64,000 bases of DNA from Branchiostoma lanceolatum (lineage: Eukaryota; Chordata; Leptocardii; Amphioxiformes; Branchiostomatidae), in contig NC_089732.1 in assembly GCF_035083965.1 (NCBI RefSeq), forward strand, positions 14,614,424-14,678,423, written 5' to 3'. The stretch's first letter is position 1. Each line of letters begins with the position of its first letter. The position numbers and the translations under genes were made by a program. Below, piece by piece: positions 54,777 through 64,000 of the stretch. The notes below the pieces were generated by a model, which made no database searches, was not told the DNA's origin, and was given only the letters and a program-made list of their open reading frames with translations.

Positions 54777-56530
54777 TGATAGAGGAGAGGGAAGTAGATA
54801 CAGTAAGGATCAGCAATGGCAATGGTATTAATTGTAATGAGTTGTTGATATGATGAAAATAAGTTGTAAAAGATAGAATAGGAAGTTACACTAGTTTTCT
54901 GTATAGGCAACGGAAATAACAACTAAAAGTGAATTTCCTTTTAATGAACTTGAGATCGTATCATCATAGTTGCTGGCATGTTTTATATCAATAGAGAATA
55001 GGAATAAGTGTATAATATGTTTTGGTACAAACATACTTAAGGGAATTATTTGAAGTTTCGACACAAAGTAACTAGTTGTAACACTGACGAAAGATAGCGG
55101 ATGCTGTCTGAAACGTCTGTTTCAAAATTGTATCCAGTTGCTTTAATAACTGTTTTTGGCGAATCTTATTACCTGAATGTCTAGCCTTCATCAACGTAAC
55201 TAGTTGTAACTTTAGAGAGAGAGAGAGGAGCTCACCGCGTTTGCCTTAACAATAGCTTCTGCGATAAATTCATGCTCAAATGATTAATCTTATAAATTCC
55301 AGTTACTCTAGTTTTAAATAGTGTTCCCTTTAAAGAAACAAATCTTATTGCGCGTGATAACTTCGATGTAGGTACTTGCAAAAGGCTTAATTGTAAGCTA
55401 CACACAAGTTATGACATTGGTTGAATACAATGTTGACATTTTCAATATGCGACAACACAATTGTTATCTGTTTGAGGACTTAAGGCATACATAAGCTAGT
55501 AGCAATACTTTAGTATGTGATTGCAGTGTTTTTTGCAGTGCTGTAAGTCAGATAGTTGCTAGCCATATTCGTCGTGCAATCTTTAGCATACAATCGCGAA
55601 CTAAAAGCATTGTTGGGACAATCATGCATGTGCTGTACGAATCCAGCCGTCTTGTCACGGAAAATTCTGCCTTTGACCTTTGTCAGCGATATGATCCGTC
55701 CCAGAGTGCTTGAAAATTCTACGTCATCAAAATTGTACGGCGGTCTACGACAAATTTGACCGCGCAAGCATGAAAGTGCTGTACGTATGAAGAAGTTTTC
55801 ACGAAGAGTTTTTTGTCGATGACGACTGGTACCTTTAGCATGATTATTATTCATGGTTGGTACAGTGATATTGTCTGTGAGGGCTGATTGTTTATTTTGA
55901 TTAATCACAATAAAACATTATGCACTGATTGTTTTCCTGTCACGTTGCACGGTGGTGTGTTGTTCCGTAATGATTTGTTAAGTGCACGACTGTCTATCAA
56001 AATGATTGAGGTAATTTTAAACATTCATTTTGAAAGAGAAGTTGAAATATTGCATCATTTATTTAGAGCTCCACGACCTCTGCCATATAATGCAAACTCT
56101 TACAACTGACATATCACAAAATTTTCTCATTGAATGTGTACATAAAGGGCTTCATTCCCAAAACTATATCAATTATTGATCTACCCAACTAAAACAAAAT
56201 GCCCAGAAGTATGGAGGTGCTAGCTTGGCAGAGGTGGCTATCTCAGTATTTTTCCTACTAATCATGCAAATTAGGCCATGACTTGCTTGATCTATGGCTA
56301 ATGATGTTTACCTTTCCTTAACTTCCAAAAGCCACAAAATATCAAATTTTCGTCTGTCACAACCTTGATACTTTTGATTACTTTTTTCACATTAATTATT
56401 AAAATGAGGTTTAATTTCCAGCTTGTGATTCTTTTGTATCAAAATCAATTAGGAAGTCCAAAAAGAAAGTTAACTTTCTTTCCAATGCGTTTGTTGTTTT
56501 AAACATGATCGAAAAAAATTGACAGAAACT
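54777..56530. repeat. 3' flank of the plus NHL gene, inverted copy of 33700-35090
   Basis: Reverse-complement similarity to the flank of the minus-strand gene: GATTAATCACAATAAA, TGCACTGATTGTTTTCCTGT, GTATGGAGGTGCTAGCTTGG, TTTAATTTCCAGCTT. No gene is claimed. A conserved short reading frame is discussed in the findings. Confidence 0.65.
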
Positions 56531-56794
56531 GGGGAAAACAGTGATGATATTGACGAAATTCATGGAAATCAATATTCTACGTGAACTTTTAATCACTTTG
56601 CAACTACATAGTATTGTAGGTTTTCACATCATTTTGTAACGACAACAACAAATGTTTCACCTAAGCATAAATAAGTATCATAACAGTTACCACTGATGTT
56701 AATGACCAGGACAACTCGAACAATGTAGGTAAAATGGACTTATAAGAGTTTATTACTATGTAGTAAGTTTTTTTTTTCAATAACTAAAATTGAG

Positions 56795-57165
56795 ACATGA
56801 ATAAATGCACAGCTCCTAAAAAAAAGGAAATTGTTTCAATGACTGACATTATGTGCCCGGCAATTGGTAATGGAAAATGATTAATGACTTCATCTATGTT
56901 ATTGTACGTCGGAGCTTGATGTTCCTGCCACGTGTAGGTGGTCGTTATGATTATGTATATCTTGGTGGAAAGATGTGTACACGTGACTGCATGGCGTCAC
57001 AGGGGTCAACGAAAGCACCAACGAAAACAAAACGTGTAGTAAACTAAAACAGTAGTGTGATGTTGAAGGTGAAAAACTCTCAGTAACAGTTTTCAAGCTT
57101 GAGTCACATTGTCAACAACCTTTGGCCTTGATATTGTTGATTGCGAGAAGCTCGCGGATTTTTAA
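56795..57165 (+). promoter_or_regulatory. Conserved 5' flank of the third paralogue
   Basis: Counterpart of 47570-47960 (GTACGTCGGAG, CCTGCCACGTGTAGG, GTGTGATGTTGAAGGT, GCGAGAAGCTCGC). It lies about 100 nt upstream of the predicted ATG at 57262. Confidence 0.5.
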
Positions 57166-57261
57166 AATCCGCAATATCTTTCGCAACGTACCAGCAGTGA
57201 TAGCGACAGTGATCAAATTCCAACATCAGAAACATAAAGCCCTTAAACGTCCATCCAAACA

Positions 57262-60200
57262 ATGGCCGAGGCACCCATGTCTGACGTCATACCGAGGGAC
57301 ACCGTGACTGATTTCTCAACAGAAGGTATGTCTATCGAATAGACTGTATGCTAGTAACTACTTTGCAGGCACGCGGTGGTGGTTAGTTATGTTGCATGGT
57401 ATACGTAGGGGGTGTCCATGTGATGTAGTGGTCTGCACTTCTGCTACTTACCACATCTGGTTCTGATTACTTGGAACCAGAAGGCCCGAGTTCAACTCCC
57501 GGGACAAGAGGCGCATTGAGTCATACCAAAGACTTTATAAAAATGGTAATGCTTATGAAACAGAATGGAAGTTAAACACACTTCACTGCCAGTGGACTAG
57601 CCCCCTGCTACAGTGATTGCACCACAGTGTGACCCAGGGCTATGAAACGGGGATGGGCACCGCCCTATACACCTTATGGTGTGGGAGGATTTTAACTTTT
57701 TTTAAACTATACGTCCTATCGCACATGGCTTTTACACGTCAGGGCTGTGTGAAGCCATCTAGGGAAAATATCTCTACTGGATTTGATGACAATGAGTTCC
57801 ACTATTGAGTTCTCGAAAAAAGCCATACTTTTTGATACGTAAAACCTGCGTTGTTACTTGTAGTCATAGCTGTTCCTTGCCGTCGTTTGTGAGCTGGTCT
57901 AACATGCGCAGTAGTTGATACGTCCATTACATTGTAAGTGATCATGTACACCATGTCTAAGCATTGTTCTTCTGTCTTTGAATGACTTTAGCTCTAGCTA
58001 AGTTTCCATTTTGCTGACACTTGCATCCGTTTCGTCTTCGTTCGTGTAGGTGAGACGAAAGCAATGTTGGATATCGAAACTAAGAACTCTACCTCCAAGC
58101 AAACTGGCAGTCATGATTCTACCTGCAACTCTGGTAGATATAGAAACGAAGACGACGACATTGATGATGAAATGCCTATGAGAAGTTATGACAGTAACGT
58201 GGCTGGCATTTGCATTTGTCATCCCTCGGGTGGTCTCCGTCCAAATCCGCAACAAGTCCGGGACCCCAATCCAATGTACAAGCAAAGAGTCACAAAGCCC
58301 AATCAAATGGGCCACCAAAACGTCCAGAACTACACATCGATGTACCAAGATGACGCCACGGCGTGGGAACCAAACTGTCCCCCGGAACCTTCCTTCACTG
58401 AACCGTCTAACAGCGATGGTGATAACGCCTGCACACAGCCATGTGCTGTTGCACACAAGGAAGAAGACAAAACCACACTCGGGCCAACCTACAATGACGA
58501 CAGCGTCAGCATCAATCCAGGAGCTGCAAATGAAGATAGTGATGTATCCACTAGCAGACCAGCTTCACGTAAAGATGATTACGCCCAGCCTTATGCAGTT
58601 GCAAACCAGGGTGGTTGCGTACCCGCAAACAGCACAGCCAAATCTGAAGGCGTGCCCTACATCCAGCCGTATACAGTTGCAAACCAGGAAAATTGCTTAC
58701 CCGCTAGCAGCACAGCTAACTCTGAAGGCGTGCCCTACATCCAGCCTTATGCAGTTGCAAACCAAGAAAGCTGCGTCCCCGCTAGCAGCACAGCCAACAC
58801 AGACGGCGTGCCCTGTATCCAACCATATGCGGTTGCAAACCAAGAAGATGGCGTGCTCGCTTGTAGTCCATATGCGGTTGCATATCAGGAAGATAACAGT
58901 GATGCTAACACCCCCTCGATCAAGCCATACGCTGTTAGATTCGAGGACAAGGGTGATGATAACAGAGATATGTCCTCAAAAAGCGATGCTGCAGCTGAGA
59001 ACGGAAAATCCACTAATGATGTCAATATCGCACCATATGCCGTTGCCTACATGAGCCAGGATGACACGATGTCCATCAAGGCGACTGCTAAAGAGGCGCA
59101 AGCGGGCCCGTCTTCAAACAATGGCAATGATCTCTCTTTTGACTCGCCAGGACGCGGCTCATCCGAACAGGAACCCGACTCTCAGCCTACAGACGGGCCC
59201 ATGCCTGATCCGCCGGGTGCACGGGTGCAGGTGCGAAACGTCCTGGTGCCAAATCCGATGTACGTGCCGAACGCTCAACCAGCTGCAGAACCAGATTGCG
59301 GTAAGGCATATCAAATATCTGAATATAACATTTTGATTGTATGTCCGAAATAGTCTGATGTACGTAATTCACTATACACAAGGCTGTCGTCTTATATACC
59401 AGAATTTATCTCAATTGACTTAAAAAGCCAATTTAAGTACATCTTGACATGTAACAACCCCTGCATTGTATACAAAGGAAATTATATCAAATTGTCTCTC
59501 TCTCTCCCAAGAATGTCTAGAGGTTAGAAATTCTTCAAATGATTGTAAAAGCTCATGATACCATACTTTACACACTTGTATCAGGTAGAATAGCCATATA
59601 GAACTGTAGTTATGTACCAGTAGATGCCATACTTTGTACCTTGTACAATTGTTATATGTATGTATGTATGTATTTTTATGCGTTTCACGTTGCCATGAGA
59701 AAAGAGCATGTTTGTTTGTTTGTTTGTTTGTTTGAACCTTTGTTTATTCATGATAAGCTCAAATCGGCACGCAGGCCGCTTTTCATTAAGGTCATGAGGG
59801 AAGAGGTAAGGGTCAGATACAATATAACAGAGATACACAGTCATTTGAGTCCTGATAACTCTATCAACATACATCATTACATATTCATGGTACAACAATA
59901 TACAATTTCTACAACATACAACATAAAGTGGGGTGAAAGCTGTTTCATGGTCCGTGTCCGTTCGTTTAGTTCATTTCCGTTACTTCAAGAGTCTCTTAAA
60001 GGAAGTCAGATTCGGAGCCGTACGTGTGTCTGGCGGTAGGCTGTTCCAGACATTTGGTCCGCGGTAGGCTACCGATCTTCTGAAGATCTTTCGCTTGGGT
60101 TTGGGGACAACCAGCTGACTGCTTGTGCTTTGTCTGGTTGTACGTGTACTCTGGTTTCTGCAGTACACAATGGTACCGCCGTGCAGAGTAGTCCAGACTA

Positions 60201-60565
60201 ATTTATGCAAATTTATTCATGATATGCATCTTTCTTCTCTGTGAATGCTTGAGTGTGTGTATAAGTCCGTTTATATGTGGTCGTGTGTGTTATGTGTGTG
60301 TCTTTGCTAGTCTGCATTTTGCGCCATAATACCTTTAATTTCTTCGTCTCACAGATCAGATATCTCCATTAGGAATTATCTCTGTTTAATAACCTTTCTT
60401 TCCAATTTAAGGTACTGACGCTATGGTCGGTATTTGTTTTCAGGATGTAGGAACGACCGAATGTGCGATGCGGTAACTGTGGCTGTTGTTCTGGCGTTAT
60501 TGGTCATCGGTGGTACCTTTGTCGGGTTTTACTTCATCAACACCAACGTGCAGGAGAATCAAAAC
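57262..60565 (+). CDS. Third PYAVxY/NPxY type II membrane protein (C-terminal part not seen)
   Basis: Exons 57262-57325 (MAEAPMSDVIPRDTVTDFST), 58050-59300 and 60444-60565 join in phase. The big exon carries about eight PYAV-type repeats (QPYAVANQ, IQPYTVANQE, SPYAVAYQED, IKPYAVRFED, APYAVAYMSQDD) and NPMYKQ / NPMYVPN NPxY-type motifs. The last exon has Cys/Arg residues, then a TM (about residues 448-470; VAVVLALLVIGGTFVGFYF) ending ENQN|GCAAGC, again an apparent GC donor. Both complete paralogues then have a stalk and an NHL exon, but no NHL sequence is visible between 60566 and 64000. The gene either continues beyond the window or has lost that domain. Its first coding exon is not recognisable in the two paralogues. 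Confidence 0.68.
57421..57706 (+). repeat. tRNA-derived SINE, family A copy 2
   Basis: Box B-like GAGTTCAACTCC (57488-57499), then GTCATACCAAAGACTTTATA, GGAAGTTAAACACACTTCAC, GTGGACTAGCCCCCTGCTAC and a TTTTAAC tail match the copy at 11145. It lies in intron 1 of the third paralogue. Confidence 0.72.
59700..60215 (-). mobile_element. Non-LTR retrotransposon 3' fragment
   Basis: Read on the minus strand, 60210-59980 encodes the C-terminal RT-ORF signature RRSVAYRGPNVWNSLPPDTR then SFKRLLK and a stop. This is followed by a 3' UTR and a (CAAA)n tail at about 59709-59735. It is heavily 5'-truncated, inserted antisense in the intron before the TM exon, and of a different subfamily from the element at 43867. 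Confidence 0.75.
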
Positions 60566-60639
60566 GCAAGCCTTTGTCTTTTGTTATTCTTATTTTCCGG
60601 GCTTCAAGCTAACATTTGAACTCCTTTATGTTAATCAGG

Positions 60640-61085
60640 TACCTGAAACTAGTACTGCGCACCTAAACGTAGCATCAGGTACAGGTACCGGTACAGAGGT
60701 TTAGGTACCTGTACCTGTACCTGAACAATTTGAAAAATTAACATGCGTTTTCTGAACTTCTGCAATGACAAAAACATGAACTATTTTCAACTTGTCAGTA
60801 TCTTTATTCAAAGACCATAACTAGGTTTCCTAACGCCAAACTCCCTTGGCCTTGCTATCAAAACTCCCGGCCAGCCTGAAAGATCTGTTGGATATTAGTT
60901 AAGCTGTTCCAATGTATCGCTTTGGTCACGTTTGGTGTTGCATGAGGTCAGGAGATCAGTCACAAAATAAGCACATACTTGGTGTAGATTTATATCGGTA
61001 CAGTACCGGTACTTCATGATCCGATATTTTGGACCTGTACCGAATCAATTTTACGGTACATTACCACTACCTGAGACGCATACTT
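60640..61085. repeat. GGTAC-rich repeat
   Basis: Repeated GGTACCTG, ACAGGTACCGG and GTACCGGTACT motifs at both ends (60640-60725 and 60995-61075) around a 270-nt centre. Probably a degenerate foldback or dispersed repeat. Confidence 0.5.
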
Positions 61086-61089
61086 TTTG

Positions 61090-62230
61090 CCAGATAATGT
61101 GGCGCAAAAGTCAAAACGTGTTGTCAATGACAGAAACATTCTCTAGTGGGGCACTATCATAACATTATCATGCACGCTCCTTCACAGCGTCGTAATAAAT
61201 TGACTTGTTCCACTGAATATGCGAGTGCGAGTCTTTTATGCAATTCACTTTTTGGCCGCATGAGGGCTACTATAGCGGTTTGTTCGCAAAGACAGCCCTG
61301 GGACAGAGAGCGTATTTTTGGTGCGCGAAGCATGCTGGGAGGACGGTAGTATCCTGGGGACGTGAATGTATGTGTGGATCGCGGAGAAGGCCAAACTCGC
61401 TACCGTAGCAAACTCCCTTCCGTGACATAACTCCCCTCTCGGCAATCTAGAAGGGTAATCTAACACCCTCGCAGCGCCACCAAATTAGGTACATTTTAAA
61501 GTTCCCTTTGATATAACGTATCACCATTGTGGCAACATTTTACCCCCGAAATAGTAAACTTTCGTCTTGTTTTCGCCTCGGTAACTGTAGAAAATACTAG
61601 CTAACTAGTGTACAGTCACACGTTGTATAGAGACGCACACAAGAGTCACACAACTTACGATTTGCTAAGGTAATTGAGACAAACACAAAACAAAACAAAA
61701 TGACAGCCGTGGATTACATATAGTTTTATTTTGTGTATTGTTTGAGCCCACGATCTAAACCTATGGCTTCTTCGCGGCGCTGGGTACGAGCGTGATTATC
61801 ATGTTTATCTATTTTCTCCGTTGCATCTTGGTGTCCTATCATTTTGTGTCATTCAATTACGCACAAGGACCCTTGTCAAATGCAAACATTAATCAATCAG
61901 CCAACTCCAGTGATGAACATTCTCTTTTCAGCTAATTTATTTCTCGTAATTGAAGTTCGTACGGTGTACTTTCGAAGTACGGTGGCTTGTTATGTTGTAC
62001 TAAGATTTTGAAACAGTCATAATTGCCTTCTTCAAAATTGAACAACAGGCTCCATACTAGCAATATTGCTAGAACCTCTACAATATCGACCGTTCATTTT
62101 GACGCACCGGCATTTCTAAGCACATTGGACGAGTCAAGACGCAATGTCCCGTTAGAGACTGTAATATGTGGATTTAGATACTAGTAAACATTCTATCTAC
62201 TGTTGTTATAATGGGTTCTATACAGAATAA
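61090..62230. other. No gene recognised
   Basis: Six-frame reading shows nothing with recognisable domains, and no RNA gene was identified. Confidence 0.45.
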
Positions 62231-62235
62231 AAAAG

Positions 62236-62440
62236 ACTCTTTGTAAACAACCAAAAGATTTATTCCACCGACGTTTTTGTGACCATCAGTCGCCTTCTTC
62301 ATGACAATTCTGACTGGTCCACATAGCAATGCATCACAGGTTATGCTACTTATTAATGAGATGCAATCCCAAACGCCACGTATTTACATATGTAAAATCA
62401 TAGGGGATGACATCATTATGCGGCCCCAAACGTTCAAAAC
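62236..62440. repeat. Dispersed repeat family Q, copy 2
   Basis: AAAGATTTATTCCACCGACG, CGCCTTCTTCATGACAATTC and CATAGGGGATGACATCAT match the copies at 27006 and 63150. Confidence 0.75.
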
Positions 62441-62717
62441 ACATACACAACTATCGATCAAAAAACGTCAGTGGAATAAACATCTTGGTTGTGTGAAAAG
62501 AGTATTCTTTATTCAGTGACTTATCAATCTAATGAAACTTTACATGTTGACAATCGTCAAAGTACTACTGACGCCCAGATACAATGCTATTCACAGATAT
62601 CAACAACTGAAGACACGCGTCGCTCCTCTACTCACCCTATGACGATAATGGCTGATGTCGTGTCGGTGTCTACTGTGAGCTACTTTATTACCTTCGACAA
62701 GAGTGATGTTTTCGGTG

Positions 62718-62830
62718 TCGTGTGTGTGTGTGTGTGCGAATGTGTCTGTGAGTGTGCCATCGTGTGTGTGTGTGTGTTTGTGCGTGCGTATGTGTGTGCT
62801 GTCTATATGTGCGTTTGTGCTTGTGTCTAT
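62718..62830. repeat. (TG)n-rich tract
   Basis: About 110 nt of imperfect TG repeat with GAATG and CCATCG interruptions. Confidence 0.85.
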
Positions 62831-63149
62831 CCCTGTGAGTTGAAGATCTATTTGGGTATAGGGTAAGAGGTATGAGAGGCCCCTTTGTGAGTAATTTTAA
62901 CGGCAGGGGCCGATTTCGTTTAATTTTCGTTTTTTTCCATCGTCATTTCCTACATGGCTAAGGATGTAATTGATTTGAAGGATTGAAAATTTTAAAAAAT
63001 TGAGAAAGTAAAACATTACTTTTATGCAAACATTAAGCAGCTCTACCACAAAGTTCATCACGATTTTCACTATACATAAATTTACATGTGTTTAATACCA
63101 CACCGTATGTTCAACGATGATCCGTGAATAGTTTCATCAGGTTGGTAAG

Positions 63150-63330
63150 TCACTAAATAAAGAAGTCTCTTTTTACACAACCAAGAGATTTATTCCACCG
63201 ACGTTTCGGTGACCATCTGTCACCTTCTTCAAGGCAATTCTGACTGGTTTACATAGTAATGCAGCACAGGTTTTGCTGCTTATACATATTAATGAGATGC
63301 AATCCCAAACGCAAAGTATTTACATATATA
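63150..63330. repeat. Dispersed repeat family Q, copy 3
   Basis: AGAGATTTATTCCACCGACG, TTTCGGTGACCATCTGTCAC and ATGAGATGCAATCCCAAACG. It abuts the large foldback that starts at about 63327. Confidence 0.75.
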
Positions 63331-63929
63331 TGTCACAGTAGAGATAAAAATCCAGTAGAGTCCGGAACTCTACTAGTAGAGATTGAAATTCCAATCTCTA
63401 TACTAGTAGAGTTCTGGATTCTACTAGTTGAGATTGGATTTCGTCAATCAGATACATTTGCATACGGCCATTATGAGTTAGTGACTCAAAATGCTCAACC
63501 AGTTTTCCCAGTTCGTTAGTGACTCGGTATATGAGAGCTAATTCACCCCTGCCAGCCAGTTCCAAGGTTAATGTCAAAGTTATGAGATATCTAAAACATG
63601 AAGTAATTCACCAAAAAATAGTAATGGTGAATGTAGGCTTAGCTATGCTTAAATTTTAGAATTAGAACTGGAGATTGTCCTGGTAGAATTCCAATCTCTA
63701 CTAGTAGAATCTGGAATTCTCCTAGTAGAGATTGGAATCCCAATATTCAGATCCCGATTCCAATCTCTACTAGTAGAGATTGGAATTCCAATCACTACTA
63801 GTAGAATCCAGAACTCTACTAGACAAGTAGAGATTGGAATTCCAGTCTCTACTAGTAGGGATTGGAATTCCAATCTCTACTAGTAGAGTTCCGGACTCTA
63901 CTGGATTCCAATCTCTACTGTGACATATA
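63327..63929. repeat. Long foldback element built of CTACTAGTAG subrepeats
   Basis: The left end TATATGTCACAGTAGAGAT and right end ATCTCTACTGTGACATATA are inverse. The arms continue through CCAGTAGAGTCCGGAACTCT / AGAGTTCCGGACTCTACTGG. Both arms and the 63660-63910 block are made of palindromic TCTACTAGTAGAGATTGGAA units, so the element can fold on several scales. A unique centre lies at about 63450-63655. Confidence 0.85.
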
Positions 63930-64000
63930 CTTTACATTTTGACCTACTTGGCTATTACAACACAAGTCACAAAAAAGCCCTCCCCCTATCTGAATAGGGT

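Noticed and set aside
60648..60705. Possible phase-0 stalk exon of the third paralogue (VPETSTAHLNVASG...)
   Set aside because: It lies inside a GGTAC-rich repeat, and both the donor and the homology to the other stalk exons are weak.

Overview
The window looks like a piece of a metazoan nuclear genome, most likely a cephalochordate (amphioxus, Branchiostoma-like). This is inferred from split genes with short phase-matched exons, lineage-specific receptor architectures, and dense tRNA-derived SINEs, foldback elements, TIR elements and microsatellites. No database search was possible. All gene models were spliced by eye from GT/GC...AG sites. Each gives a continuous frame whose exon lengths sum correctly.

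Left half (1174-31197): two receptor genes sit head to head. The minus-strand gene (exons 14040 down to 1174, continuing off the left edge) encodes a receptor-type protein tyrosine phosphatase: signal peptide, EGF-like/sushi module, Ser/Thr/Pro stalk, FN3 modules with a furin-like RKRR site, TM, and a complete active-looking PTP D1. D2 is probably outside the window. The plus-strand gene (16063-31197) encodes a receptor tyrosine kinase: signal peptide, three EGF-like/sushi modules, one FN3, four stalk cassettes, TM, a juxtamembrane SAM domain, then an intact Ret/FGFR-like kinase. The two genes share 5' leader, a short uORF, signal-peptide exon, sushi exon, stalk exon, intron sequence and a near-identical TM exon. 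They differ in their FN3 set and catalytic half. They look like an inverted duplicate pair in which one ectodomain/TM chassis was coupled to a kinase on one side and a phosphatase on the other.

Right half (about 31.7-60.6 kb): three paralogues of a second family. The two complete ones (35166-39706 minus; 48561-53952 plus) encode predicted type II membrane proteins. Each has a long N-terminal cytoplasmic region with PYAVxY repeats and NPxY motifs, one TM, a Ser/Thr/Pro stalk and a C-terminal NHL-repeat propeller. They lie in a large inverted duplication (arms about 33.7-40.1 kb and 48.2-56.5 kb) that shares even a SINE insertion. A third member (57262-60565 and beyond) has the N-terminal region and TM; its NHL exon is not seen. 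A truncated NHL pseudogene (32917-33505) comes from a local tandem duplication. The 3' end of the TM exon uses a GC donor in this family.

The 8-kb spacer between the inverted arms holds a minisatellite (about 313-bp unit), a large array of about 120-bp units, and a 5'-truncated non-LTR retrotransposon inserted in that array. Other elements include a TTAA-flanked TIR element (54024-54772), a 1.1-kb TIR element (19263-20355), several foldback MITEs, SINEs and a large foldback at the right edge (63327-63929).
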